Source: Salinispora mooreana (GTDB lineage Bacteria; Actinomycetota; Actinomycetes; Mycobacteriales; Micromonosporaceae). From it: a stretch of DNA of 64,000 bases. Each line of letters starts with the position of its first letter. Positions within the stretch are counted from its first letter, which is position 1. A program made the translations under genes and the position numbers. The notes under the pieces were generated by a model. The model was given only the letters and a program-made list of their open reading frames with translations, did not search any database and was not told the DNA's origin. Positions 42,885-52,128 of the stretch are shown piece by piece. The stretch lies in NCBI RefSeq assembly GCF_000379065.1, contig NZ_KB900614.1, forward strand, positions 2,935,988 through 2,999,987, read 5' to 3'.

Positions 42885-44135
42885 ATGCAGATCTCGATCC
42901 GTCATGCCTGCGTCGACCCGGACGACCAGCCGTTCGACGTCGCCGAACGAAAGGGCGTCGGCCATCCGGACAGCCTTGCCGACCTGCTCGCAGACGCCTT
43001 CTCCCAGCGCTACTCCTCCTGGTGCCTGCGCGAGTTCGGCGCCATCCCCAACCACTGGGTGGACAAGGTCAACCTCGTCGGCGCCGCCGCTGATGTCCGC
43101 TTCGGTGGCTTCGACATCCTCAAGCCGGCAGACTGCTACCTCTTCGGGAAGATCACCGATCGGGTCGGCGCCACGCAGGTGCCGATCGAGGAGATCTTCC
43201 GGTCCGTGGTCCTCGATGTGCTACCGGCCGCGCTGGGCGACCGCCGGATCCTCGAACACCTCCGCCTGCACATCAACAACACCCGTGGCACCGCCGTTGA
43301 CCACGACCCGAAGTTCTACCGCCCCGACACGGCATCGGCCATCAACGCCGTGCTCGCGACGGAATCAGTCGCCAACGACACCGTGGTCTGTGTCGGCACC
43401 AGCCGCCGCGGCCTCGCCGCCGATCTCGCGATACGGCTGGAACGGCGACTCACCGACGAGGGATTCCGACGGGTCGTAACCGCTGCCGGAACCGACGTGA
43501 AGGTCATGGTGGTCCGGATCAATTCGGCGCTGGAAGTCACCGCTGCCGTGCCGTTCCATCCCGAACTGGTCGACTCCTGGCCGGCATACCGGGCAGCGCT
43601 CGCCGAGGCTCAGAGCGCCGCCTCGGCCGAGCTGAAGTCCCTGCTCGACCAGGAGCCCCGAGCCTGGAACACGACCGGCCTGTCGCTGCACCTCAACACA
43701 AAGGATCTGCCGGGTCGCGGATACCTGGCACCATTCGGCACCTCGCTCGGCAAGGGCGACTGCGGCGCGGTCGGACGGGGCAACCGGTACAGCGGCGTCA
43801 TCGAGCCGCTTCGCCCGGCGAGCGGCGAAGCACCCGCCGGCAAGAACCCGGTCCACCACGCGGGCAAGATCTACACCGCGCTCGCCGCCGAGGCCGCCGA
43901 GCGAGTGCTGGCCGAAACCTCCGCGTATGCCGAGGTCACGATCACCGCACGCAACGGTGGCCAACTCGATGACCCGGCGCACGTCCTGGTCTCGGTGGAC
44001 CGCGCGGTCGACGCCACCACCGTGACCGAGATCGAAGAAGTGGTGCGCCGCGCCGTCGCCGGGGCCTCCACCTTCGCTGCCCGTTTTCTCGCCGCCGAAC
44101 CGCTGGCCCGGTTCCGCAACGGAGTATCGCTATGA
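42885..44135 (+). CDS. Archaeal-type S-adenosylmethionine synthetase
   Basis: 416 aa, within the length range of the archaeal MAT family (PF01941). Diagnostic motifs are ERKGVGHPDSLADLLADAFS, LHINNTRGTAVDHD, GKGDCGAVGRGNRYSGVIEP and AGKNPVHHAGKIYTAL. It makes S-adenosylmethionine from methionine and ATP. Bacteria normally use the unrelated MetK; an archaeal-type copy inside an operon of SAM-using enzymes suggests a dedicated supply, or work on a methionine analogue. The stop overlaps the next ATG by 4 bp. Confidence 0.93.
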   Translation: MQISIRHACVDPDDQPFDVAERKGVGHPDSLADLLADAFSQRYSSWCLREFGAIPNHWVDKVNLVGAAADVRFGGFDILKPADCYLFGKITDRVGATQVPIEEIFRSVVLDVLPAALGDRRILEHLRLHINNTRGTAVDHDPKFYRPDTASAINAVLATESVANDTVVCVGTSRRGLAADLAIRLERRLTDEGFRRVVTAAGTDVKVMVVRINSALEVTAAVPFHPELVDSWPAYRAALAEAQSAASAELKSLLDQEPRAWNTTGLSLHLNTKDLPGRGYLAPFGTSLGKGDCGAVGRGNRYSGVIEPLRPASGEAPAGKNPVHHAGKIYTALAAEAAERVLAETSAYAEVTITARNGGQLDDPAHVLVSVDRAVDATTVTEIEEVVRRAVAGASTFAARFLAAEPLARFRNGVSL

Positions 44136-44791
44136 CGACGAAGACGTTGTCCGAGGTGCACCAACGGCACATCGCCGCCCTACGCGACCAGCCCGCGGTC
44201 GTCGATTCCGAAGGCCTCCGCATCGGCTCGCAGTACGTGATGTTCTTCGCTGAGGCTGAGCTGATGCGCGAGCACGTCACCCGACTCACCGAGGGGTTCG
44301 CCCGCCCCAACGTCCTGGAGGTCGGACTCGGGCTCGGTGTGTTCGCCACCCAGCTGTCGAAACGAGAAATCGGCTCGTACACGGCGATTGAACCGCACCC
44401 TGGCGTGGCGCTGATGGCACGCACACGGGTGATCGACACTCTCGACGCACCGGCGCGGGTGTACATCGACCCGTGGCAGCTCGTGACGCTTCCAACTGGC
44501 GTCTTCGACGCGATCATGTACGACACCTGGCCGCCGGACGGCCACGCTGACTCCGACTTCACCGAGTTCGTCGTTGACGTCGCGGTGCGCTGCCTCCGCC
44601 CGGGTGGTCGGTTCAGCTTCTTCCACAGCGGCACCTCGATCGGTCCGGCCCGCCGGAATGTTCTCGACCGGTACTTCGCGCAGTGGACCGCCTACCCGCG
44701 CACCATGCCTGCCGAGCAGACCCCACACCACTGGACCAAACCGAGCCGGGAATTCCTGATCCCGATCGCCACGAAAGGCGGTGCCCGATGA
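44132..44791 (+). CDS. SAM-dependent methyltransferase, GAMT/arginine methyltransferase-like
   Basis: 219 aa. The S-adenosylmethionine motif VLEVGLGLGVFATQL and acidic post-I residue (AIEPHPGV) are followed by FDAIMYDTWPPDGHADSDF and RCLRPGGRFSFFHSG. The 'YDT.P' loop after motif II is typical of guanidinoacetate methyltransferase and Rmt2-like arginine methyltransferases, which methylate guanidino nitrogens. A guanidino or amidino substrate is therefore a reasonable guess. Start and stop overlap both neighbours by 4 bp. Confidence 0.85.
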   Translation: MTTKTLSEVHQRHIAALRDQPAVVDSEGLRIGSQYVMFFAEAELMREHVTRLTEGFARPNVLEVGLGLGVFATQLSKREIGSYTAIEPHPGVALMARTRVIDTLDAPARVYIDPWQLVTLPTGVFDAIMYDTWPPDGHADSDFTEFVVDVAVRCLRPGGRFSFFHSGTSIGPARRNVLDRYFAQWTAYPRTMPAEQTPHHWTKPSREFLIPIATKGGAR

Positions 44792-45546
44792 CCTCGCCGC
44801 TCGCTTCGGCGGTTTCCGCGCAGCAGATCGACCGGTTCGCCGCACACGGATACCTCGTCCTGCCGGGCCTGATCCCACCCACCACGATCCAGGACCTCCG
44901 CGTCGAGGCTGACGCCCTCCTCGGTGACCGGCTCGCCAAGATGGTGGCGGCCAGGACACGCGACCCGCGGGTCACCTGGTGGCGCCTCGCCAACGGCAAG
45001 CCGTATGTGCTCAAGGTCAAGCCCGTGGTCGACCTATCTCCGGTTGTGACGGCGGTGGCCGACAGTCCCACGCTGCTCGCCGTCGTCGCCGACCTGCTCG
45101 GCGCGGCCCCGAAGCTGATGGACAACAAGCTGATGTACAAGCAGACCGTCGACCTCACCGCCGGGTGGGCCGCGCTACCGGTGCTCGGTGAAGCGGTCCG
45201 TAAGCACACCGACGCCGCCTACTACGCAACCCGGGGCTACCGACGGGTGGTGACCGTCGCCGTCTGCCTCGACCGGTGCACCGAAACAGCCGGCGCGCTC
45301 CGTGTCTGGCCCGGCAGCCACCGCGACACCATCGAGATGATCCCGACCGCCTGCCAGGGACCCGTCGTACCCGACACCGTCGCGCCCGACACGGCGGCCG
45401 TCACCCTGGTCGCCGCACCCGGAACGGTTCTGGTCTGGGATGCGGCCCTGGTCCATGCCAGCGGGCCAAACACCTCCGGTCATCCACGCCGACTACTCGT
45501 GCTCGGCTACAGCCCCACCAGCCCGGGCGACGGGGAACGCCGATGA
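44788..45546 (+). CDS. Phytanoyl-CoA dioxygenase-family (PhyH) hydroxylase
   Basis: 252 aa. An Fe(II)/2-oxoglutarate oxygenase: iron ligands H-x-D in RKHTDAAYY and a distal His in LVHASGPN, with the 2OG-binding Arg in PRRLLVLGY. PhyH markers are FAAHGYLVLPGLI at the N-terminus and GALRVWPGSHRD. Expected reaction: hydroxylation (or desaturation) of an aliphatic carbon of the pathway intermediate. Coupled to neighbours by 4-bp overlaps on both sides. Confidence 0.9.
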   Translation: MTSPLASAVSAQQIDRFAAHGYLVLPGLIPPTTIQDLRVEADALLGDRLAKMVAARTRDPRVTWWRLANGKPYVLKVKPVVDLSPVVTAVADSPTLLAVVADLLGAAPKLMDNKLMYKQTVDLTAGWAALPVLGEAVRKHTDAAYYATRGYRRVVTVAVCLDRCTETAGALRVWPGSHRDTIEMIPTACQGPVVPDTVAPDTAAVTLVAAPGTVLVWDAALVHASGPNTSGHPRRLLVLGYSPTSPGDGERR

Positions 45547-46526
45547 AGATCCTTATGCTCGGCGGCACCCGTTTCGTGGGCCGTCACATCGTGGAGGAGT
45601 GTCTGCGGCGCGGAGACGACGTCACTGTGCTCTACCGGGGCCGTTCACCATCGCCCTTCGCCGGGCTCGTGCGGCACGTGTTGACCGACCGGCGCGCGCC
45701 GACAATCGAAGCCGCCACTGTCCTCGCCGAACCGTGGGACGGGGTCATCGACACCAGTGCCGGGGACGTTGATGACCTGCGCCCCGTTCTGCCCCTGCTC
45801 GGCAACGTCAACCAGTACATCCTGCTCTCCACGTGCGGGGTGTACCGCAGAGCATCCGCCAGACACGGCCTGACCGAACGGGCGCCGACGATCGCGGCTG
45901 ACGCCTCCCACCCGGTACGTGCCTCCGCCACCCGCAAACTCCGCTGCGAGCGATACCTCCGACGTCGCCTCGACCGGATCAACGTAACCCTGCTCATCGC
46001 GCGCCTCGGCCTGGTCATCGGCCGATACGACGACAGCGCACGCCTCGCCTACTGGCTGGAGCACGCACTACGCGGGGGCAATGTCCTGGTCCCGATGGAT
46101 GACCGCCAGCCCGTCCAACTTATCGATGCCAGCGATGTCGCCCACTTCCTGCGTGACGCCGTCAACCAGCAACTTGCCGGCGTCGTCAACGTCGCCGGCG
46201 CCCGAACCACCGCCCGCACCCTGGTCGACACGGTCCTGACCCGCGCCAGCCGAGCTGTTACCCCTTTCCGAGTCGGCGAGGACTTCGCGCTCACCCACCG
46301 CCTACAGCCATGGACCGAGGTCCCCCTGTGGTTGCCCACCAGCAGCCCCGAACTGGCACTCATGTCGGTCAACAACAGCCGGGCCGCCAGTGCCGGCCTC
46401 ACCCTCCGGCCCCTGCCCGACAGCGTTACCGACGCGCTCGGCTGGCAGGCGTTGCGGCGCGGCTGGTCACAGCGTTGGCTCGATCATGCCCGTGAGCAGG
46501 ACCTGATTCACCGGTGGCGGGGGTAA
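45543..46526 (+). CDS. NAD-dependent epimerase/reductase (SDR family)
   Basis: 327 aa from ATG 45543, overlapping the PhyH stop. The nucleotide-binding motif is GGTRFVGRHI (variant GxxxxxG of extended/atypical SDRs), then WDGVIDTSAGDV, YILLSTCGVYRRAS (Ser/Tyr of the active site) and LLIARLGLVIGRYDD. VQLIDASDVAHFL follows. Close in style to actinomycete NAD-dependent epimerase/dehydratases acting on sugars or amino-acid-like intermediates. Substrate not known. Confidence 0.85.
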   Translation: MKILMLGGTRFVGRHIVEECLRRGDDVTVLYRGRSPSPFAGLVRHVLTDRRAPTIEAATVLAEPWDGVIDTSAGDVDDLRPVLPLLGNVNQYILLSTCGVYRRASARHGLTERAPTIAADASHPVRASATRKLRCERYLRRRLDRINVTLLIARLGLVIGRYDDSARLAYWLEHALRGGNVLVPMDDRQPVQLIDASDVAHFLRDAVNQQLAGVVNVAGARTTARTLVDTVLTRASRAVTPFRVGEDFALTHRLQPWTEVPLWLPTSSPELALMSVNNSRAASAGLTLRPLPDSVTDALGWQALRRGWSQRWLDHAREQDLIHRWRG

Positions 46527-46530
46527 CGGC

Positions 46531-47154
46531 ATGCTGCCCTACACCCAATCCGCGCCGTTCCACTCGCAATGGGGCGAGGATCGCTGGCTCGCCGAGCACT
46601 ATCACCTCCCGACGCACGGCGTCTTCGTCGACATCGGTGCCGGCGACGGTGCACGCGGCAGCAACAGCCTCTACTTCGAGCGCCGTGGCTGGCGCGGTCT
46701 CTGCGTGGACGCCGATCCCCGCAACCACCAACGACTCCGGCAGCGCTGCTGCGCCGTGGAAACCTGCGCCGTATCCACCACCCCCGGACTCTGGCCTTTC
46801 GGCATGTACGCCCACAAGCCCTCGTGGTCCGGTCTGCAACGGCGCGGCACCGACTATCAGGAGATCCTCGTCGCCTGCCGACCCCTGGAGGATCTCCTCG
46901 ACCAGTGGTGCATCGACCAGATCGACCTGCTCAGCATCGACGTCGAAGGCACCGAACTCGACGTCTGGGACTCCTTCGACCACACCCGGCACCGGCCCGC
47001 CCTCGTCATCGTCGAATTCGACGACAAACACCCCGACCGACACCGCCGCGCCATCCACCGACACCTCGGACCGGACACCTACAAGGTGGTCCACGAGACA
47101 CCCGCGAATCTGATCCTGCACCGAGCGGACCGGCCATGGCGGCGACGCCGATGA
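46531..47154 (+). CDS. FkbM-family methyltransferase
   Basis: 207 aa. QWGEDRWLAEHY, VFVDIGAGDGARGSNSLYFE (SAM motif I), RGLCVDADPRNHQRL and IDLLSIDVEGTELDVWDSFD are FkbM signatures. The family carries out O-methylation on secondary metabolites and glycans. It begins 4 bp after the epimerase, and its stop overlaps the ATG of the ATP-grasp gene. A second methyltransferase in the same operon explains part of the need for S-adenosylmethionine. Confidence 0.9.
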   Translation: MLPYTQSAPFHSQWGEDRWLAEHYHLPTHGVFVDIGAGDGARGSNSLYFERRGWRGLCVDADPRNHQRLRQRCCAVETCAVSTTPGLWPFGMYAHKPSWSGLQRRGTDYQEILVACRPLEDLLDQWCIDQIDLLSIDVEGTELDVWDSFDHTRHRPALVIVEFDDKHPDRHRRAIHRHLGPDTYKVVHETPANLILHRADRPWRRRR

Positions 47155-48079
47155 GCAGGCGCGGCCTGCCGATCAACCGGCTACTCCCCTCCGGCAAGGT
47201 GCTCGTTGTCTGCGGTCGTGCCGACGACGCGGCAGCCTGGCAAGACCTGCTCGGCCCGACCCGATGCCTCGCCCTCGCCCTGGACGACGCGCCGCCCGCG
47301 GCCCGGCGCCGACCCCTGCGCGGTGCCTCCGACCACCTCTCGTGGCAACACCACGCCATCAGCGGGCTCGACGGCTCCGGCTGGCTCGCCGGACCGGCCG
47401 ACGCCTTCGACCCCGACAGCACCGCGGCGCTCCTTCTCCCTGACCCACTCGATCCGCCGCACTCCGGGGCCCGGCGGCGGATCGGCGCCAGACAACCCGC
47501 GTGGCAGTTCTTCGAGGACAAGACCGTGGTCGACGCACTCTGGGATGCCGCCGGGGTGCCCCGAGCGCAGTCAATCGTCGGCGATGGCACTGCTGACCTC
47601 GCCAGACTCGGGGCCATCGTCGATCAAGGCACTGGGGTCGTCTGCTCCTACCAGCCGATTGGTGCCGGACCGTCCGCTGGCGGCGATGGCATCTGGTGGT
47701 GGCGCGGCGGTCTACCACCAGAAGCCATCCCCACCGTCGAGCCCGGCACCTGGCGAGTCCGGCTCATGCCCTTCCTCGAAGGGGTCCCGGTGCGCCTGCA
47801 CGGACTGACCCTTACCACCAGGATCGTCCCCTTTCCACCCATGGAACTCGTGACTCTGCCCCGGCCAGCACGAGGCACTTTTCTCTGCGCTGGCGCTGTT
47901 CCCATCCTCGACGACACCGCTGAGTTCGCCGAACAGACCGATCGAATCGGAGCCAGTCTGCGCGAGCGCCTCGGCTACCGCGGTGGCTTCTCCGTTGACG
48001 GCATCCTCACGGTCAACGGGTTCATCCCCACCGACTTCAACGCCCGGCTCACCTCCGCCATGGAAGCCGCGCCCTCTGA

Positions 48080-49721
48080 CCTGAGTTGTAGCGATTTAGT
48101 GACCACTCCAGCCGAGGGTGGTCAGGAGGGTTCGGGTCTCGGCGGTGATGCGTGGCTGGGCGGTCACTTGCTGGGTGCCGATGGTGACGGTGGCTGAGCG
48201 GAGGGGCCGCAGGGTCTTGAGGATCTTGTTGATACTCAGCCCGGAGCGTGCTTGGGCTTCGCGGGAGATGGCCAGGGCGGCGAGCACGACGGTCAGGTGG
48301 GCCTGGATGCTGTCTTCGAGGCGGTGGAAGACCGGTCGTGCGGCCAGGTCGGACTTGGTCATCCGGAAGGAACGTTCGACCTGGTAGAGGTCGTGGTAGG
48401 CGGCCACGACGGCCGCACCGTCCATCACGGTGGGGTCGATGTTGGTGACGTAGCCCTTGATCCCGATCAGGGATCGGGCGCGTTCGACGAGGTCCCAGTT
48501 CACGCTGGTGGTGCTGTCGGTGAAGGTGACGAAGCGGTCCTTCTTCAGCGGTCGTTCGCCAGCGGCGACCTTTTCGGCGCGTTCGACCATGGCGTTGATC
48601 GCGCGGTTGTCGTGCTGGGCTCGTGTGAACGTGTACTGGTAGACCACCCGCCGGTCGCGGGCCTTGGTCCCGGTGCCCATGCGCCGGGTGGTCTCGATCG
48701 TCGCGCCGTCGGGCAGGTGGTTGCCGTGCCGCTCGACGTGGGCCTCAAGTTCGTAGGGGATTTTGCTGGTCTTGGAGCCGACGATGAACCGGAATCCGTT
48801 GTCTTCCAAGGCCAGCAGGTTGGCCGCGGACAGCATCCCGGCGTCGGCCACCACGACCAGGTCGTCGGCCTGGTGGCGGTCGCGGAATCGGGTCAGCACC
48901 GGGATCAGGGTTTTGGTCTCGGCTTTGTTGCCGGCGAACAGGTCTATCTCCAGCGGGAACCCGTTGGCGGTGGTGAGCAGCCCGACGGTGACCTGCGGGT
49001 CGACGCGGCGTTCCTTGCTCATCCCGACCTTGCGCAGCTGGTCTTCGCGTTCGACCTCGAAGTGCAGGGTGGTCACGTCGTAGAGCACGACCGCCAGCCC
49101 GCCGCCGCGGGTGGCGTGCCGGTGACAGGCCTGCGCGATCACGGCCCGGTAGTCCCGCTCGACCACCCGCTTGAGGCAGCGCATGAACGTCACCCGATGC
49201 GGCGAGGCGATCCCGATCTCGGTCAACACACGCACGGTGTCGGCCTTGCTGGTCGGCTCGATCACCCGGCCCAGAACCAACGCCCGAAACGCCTCATCGC
49301 CGAGGCGATCCAGGCCGAGGTCGTCGTAGAGGCTGTTCAGGACATCCCACAAGATCAGCGAGGACGTGCCCTCGACCACCGCCGACGCCCCGCCCGCACC
49401 GGTGCCGACGCCGTCCAGGTCCAGGGCAAACTGCCCACCATGCAGGCGTTCCTCAGCGACCTGCAGCAGCAGCGCCAACTCGTCGTCGGTATGGGCCGAG
49501 CCGATGTGCTCGATGCTCAGCACCCGCCGGCCTCGCTTGTGCACGATCTGGACCGCGGTCGCTCCGGAGGCGGTCTTCACCCGCCGCACGAAAGCGCCCA
49601 CCCCGCGAGACTACCCACGCCGCCAAGCCGCGTTAGTGACCACATCGGCGCCAATCCGCCGGCAAACGCCGAGGTCAGCGGCACCCGTGATCACAAGATC
49701 GCCAGAACGCTACAACTCAGG
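48080..49721 (-). mobile_element. IS1634-type insertion sequence, 1642 bp, with 5-bp target duplication
   Basis: The terminal inverted repeats CCTGAGTTGTAGCG (48080-48093) and CGCTACAACTCAGG (49708-49721) are perfect over 14 bp. The target is duplicated as TCTGA at 48075-48079 and 49722-49726. One transposase gene fills it. The exact ends and duplication point to a fairly recent insertion. Confidence 0.93.
48096..49601 (-). CDS. IS1634-family DDE transposase
   Basis: 501 aa. FVRRVKTASGATAVQIVHKRG at the start, YDVTTLHFEVEREDQLRKVG, FPLEIDLFAGNKAETKTLIP, VVADAGMLSAANLLALEDNG and YHDLYQVERSFRMTKSDLAARPV are hallmarks of the IS1634/IS4-like group with a DDE active site (Asp in VLYDVTT and VVADAG, Glu in QVERSFR). 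It appears full length, so the element may still be active. Confidence 0.93.
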   Translation of the reverse strand: MGAFVRRVKTASGATAVQIVHKRGRRVLSIEHIGSAHTDDELALLLQVAEERLHGGQFALDLDGVGTGAGGASAVVEGTSSLILWDVLNSLYDDLGLDRLGDEAFRALVLGRVIEPTSKADTVRVLTEIGIASPHRVTFMRCLKRVVERDYRAVIAQACHRHATRGGGLAVVLYDVTTLHFEVEREDQLRKVGMSKERRVDPQVTVGLLTTANGFPLEIDLFAGNKAETKTLIPVLTRFRDRHQADDLVVVADAGMLSAANLLALEDNGFRFIVGSKTSKIPYELEAHVERHGNHLPDGATIETTRRMGTGTKARDRRVVYQYTFTRAQHDNRAINAMVERAEKVAAGERPLKKDRFVTFTDSTTSVNWDLVERARSLIGIKGYVTNIDPTVMDGAAVVAAYHDLYQVERSFRMTKSDLAARPVFHRLEDSIQAHLTVVLAALAISREAQARSGLSINKILKTLRPLRSATVTIGTQQVTAQPRITAETRTLLTTLGWSGH

Positions 49722-50255
49722 TCTGACCGTCGGGTCCTACTGCACGCCGTCAACCTGCTCGCGCGAGCGGGAATTGAGCCCGACATCAGTGCGGTCGAGC
49801 GACTGGCTGAGGAAGCCTTCACCGCCGGGACCACCTGCACAATCTTCGGCGCTGCTACCCGCGCCAACGAACATGTCCCGCCGGAGACATCGATCCGCTG
49901 GGTTGGCGATCGACTGGTCGCCGACCCGCTGGGGGCTGACGGAACCCTCGTCATCTCCCCGTCCCCGCGCGGCTGGCTGCTGACCGCGACCCTTGTCAGC
50001 GACCAACTCCCGGCCGGTGGCAGGGTCGGGCCCTGGGCACCCGAGGTATTCCGGCTCAGCGACGAAGTCCTCGGCACCGACTTCGGCAACCTCGCACCGC
50101 CATTCGACACGCAGCCCACCGCCGGCCTGCCCGCGACACCGGCACCCATCTTCAGCCCACGACGGAGCGTGCCGGTCAAGGGCACCGCTGGATTCGCCAG
50201 CGGAGCGGATCGACGACCAGGATGACCGGCGGATCGATTCGCCGGACACGAAAGG

Positions 50256-51659
50256 TCAACTCAGGCGGTCGAGGGCGGCTCGCAGGCGCGCAACGGTTCG
50301 CTCACGTCCGAGGATCTCGATCGACTCGAACAACGGCAGCCCGACAGTACGGCCGGTCACCGCGACCCGTACCGGTGCCTGCGCCTTGCCGAGCTTGAGT
50401 CCCCGTTCCGCACCGATCACCTCTAGCGTCGACTTGAGCACCTCGGCCCGCCACTCGCACGTCTCATACGCCTCGACCACGGCCGCCAGTAGCGCCGGGG
50501 CGTCGGCTTTCATGGCCTTCGCCCACGCTGCCTCGTCGGCGGTCGGCTCATCGAGGAACAGGAAATCGACCATCGGCACAATCTCGGAGAGCACCGCGAT
50601 CCGGGTCTGCGCCAGTTCGGCGACAGCAGCGAAAGCGTTGGCGTCGTATGCCTCCGGCCGCCACGGCGCATTCTCACCGGTCAGCCACGGCTGGCACGCC
50701 TCGACGAACGCCTCAACCGACAACGCGCGGATGTAGTCCCCGTTGAAGGCGCGGAGCTTCTTCACGTCGAAGAACGCCGGCGAGGGGTTGACGTCCTCCA
50801 GCCGGAACTCGGTCACGATGTCGTCCCAGGGCAGGATCTCCCGGTCACCGGACGGCGCCCACCCGAGCAACATCAAATAGTTTCGCATCGCCTCGGCGAG
50901 GTACCCCTCGGCGCGGAAGTCCTCCAGGGCGACCCGGTCGCGACGCTTGGAGAGCTTCTGCCGCTTCTCATTCACCAGAATCGGCGCGTGTACCCACACC
51001 GGTGGTTCCGCCCCCAGCGCCTCCCAGAGCAGCTGCTGCTTCGGCGCGTTGGGCAGGTGCTCCTCAGCCCGGATCACGTGCGTGATCCCCATGACCATGT
51101 CATCAACCACGTTCGCCAGTAAGAACACCGGAGAGCCGTCACCGCGCGCGATCACGAAGTCCTCGATCAGCACGTTGTCAACGGTCGGCTTGCCCCGCAC
51201 CAAGTCGACGATCACGGTCGAGCCCTCGTCCGGCGTACGGAAGCGCAGAGCGCGGCCTTCTCCGACGGTTTGGCCCCGACTGCGGCAAAAGCCGTCGTAG
51301 CCCAGGTATTCGCTGCCCGTACGGGCGTTGACCTGATCCCGGGTGCAGTCGCAGTAATAAGCGCGCCCAGCCGCGATGAGCCGATCGATGGCCTCCCGGT
51401 GGTGCTGGGTGTAGTCAGACTGGAACAGCGGGCCCTCGTACTCGCTCGGGCCGATTCCAAGCCACTCCATCGCATCGAGAATGCCCTGAACCCATTCCGG
51501 CCGGTTCCGCGCCGCGTCCGTGTCCTCGATCCGCAACACGATCGTTCCGCCCGACTGTCGGGCCAGCACCCAGTTGAACAGAGCGGACCGGGCATTGCCG
51601 ACGTGGAACATACCCGTCGGGGAGGGCGCGAAGCGCACGCGGAGATCGGAACTAGCCAC
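50256..51659 (-). CDS. gltX: Glutamyl-tRNA synthetase (probable second copy)
   Basis: 467 aa from GTG 51659. The longer open frame is rejected because the enzyme begins at VRFAPSPTG. The HIGH motif is HVGN ([21 protein letters not shown]), the KMSKS motif KLSKR, and [14 protein letters not shown] is present. It charges tRNA-Glu with glutamate. The form is shorter and different from the usual actinobacterial housekeeping GluRS as I remember it (HVGLxRTALFNW), which suggests a paralog. It converges on the damaged ATP-grasp gene 30 bp away: glutamyl-tRNA supply or self-resistance are possibilities. Confidence 0.88.
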   Translation of the reverse strand: MASSDLRVRFAPSPTGMFHVGNARSALFNWVLARQSGGTIVLRIEDTDAARNRPEWVQGILDAMEWLGIGPSEYEGPLFQSDYTQHHREAIDRLIAAGRAYYCDCTRDQVNARTGSEYLGYDGFCRSRGQTVGEGRALRFRTPDEGSTVIVDLVRGKPTVDNVLIEDFVIARGDGSPVFLLANVVDDMVMGITHVIRAEEHLPNAPKQQLLWEALGAEPPVWVHAPILVNEKRQKLSKRRDRVALEDFRAEGYLAEAMRNYLMLLGWAPSGDREILPWDDIVTEFRLEDVNPSPAFFDVKKLRAFNGDYIRALSVEAFVEACQPWLTGENAPWRPEAYDANAFAAVAELAQTRIAVLSEIVPMVDFLFLDEPTADEAAWAKAMKADAPALLAAVVEAYETCEWRAEVLKSTLEVIGAERGLKLGKAQAPVRVAVTGRTVGLPLFESIEILGRERTVARLRAALDRLS

Positions 51660-52128
51660 GGCTAGCAGGCTACCGAACCACCGACGGGCGAGCTGACTGA
51701 TATCCGGGGGCGGAGCTTCCCGGAGGGGAACAACGGGTTGTCCTCGTCGTCGGGCCTCGGCGACGAGGTACGGGGCAGGTTCGTCAACGCCCGCCAGCTG
51801 GCCTCCGCATCTCGACCAACACGGCGGGCGCAACGCCGTCCCATCCACGAACACCGTCACCTTGGAGTAAACCATGTCCACGCATCGACCCTCATCGCCA
51901 CCGCTGCTGGCGGCTACCGCATCTTCGACGTCTCCCGCTGACAGCGGTGGGCTTGACCTCCCGTTGCGGGTCCTGCTGGGGCTCCCACTTGGCGTCCCGC
52001 TTCAACAGGACCCCCGAACGGACCCCCGGTTCGGCTCACAGCCCAGGTCAGGGCCGCTGTCAGCAGCGTCTGTCGTGCTGCGACAGACCCTCCGACTGGG
52101 TCTCTCCCCCTCGGGCTGGTGGTGACGC
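51660..52128. other. Intergenic, no supported gene
   Basis: About 470 bp. A minus-strand open frame continues upstream of gltX ([18 protein letters not shown] and a basic stretch) without its own ribosome site. Near 52067-52090 an imperfect inverted repeat (CTGTCAGCAGC / GCTGCGACAG) precedes the replication-relaxation gene. Confidence 0.35.

Larger units (their letters stand above)
47151..50225 (+). pseudogene. ATP-grasp ligase gene interrupted by an insertion sequence
   Basis: Part 1 runs from ATG 47151 to 48079 (VLVVCGRADDAAAWQDLLGP, QFFEDKTVVDALWDAAGVP, VVCSYQPIGAGPSAGGDGIW, FSVDGILTVNGFIPTDFNARL). Part 2 runs from 49727 to the stop at 50225 (VLLHAVNLLARAGIEPDISA, AEEAFTAGTTCTIFGAA). Removing the element (48080-49721) and one TCTGA copy joins them in frame (AAPSD-RRVLLHAV) into a ~475-aa protein. 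The DFNARL metal/ATP motif and kinase-like N-lobe point to an ATP-grasp that joins a carboxylate to an amine. Last gene of the operon; function presumably lost in this strain. Confidence 0.85.

Noticed and set aside
46569..47150. 5' extension of the ATP-grasp frame
   Set aside because: It overlaps the well-supported FkbM methyltransferase in another frame; the ATG at 47151 overlaps the FkbM stop as in the rest of the operon.
48252..49720. Long plus-strand open frame opposite the transposase
   Set aside because: It is the antisense shadow of a GC-rich transposase gene; its text is Gly/His/Asp-rich and family-less. Only the part after 49726 is real, as the end of the ATP-grasp gene.
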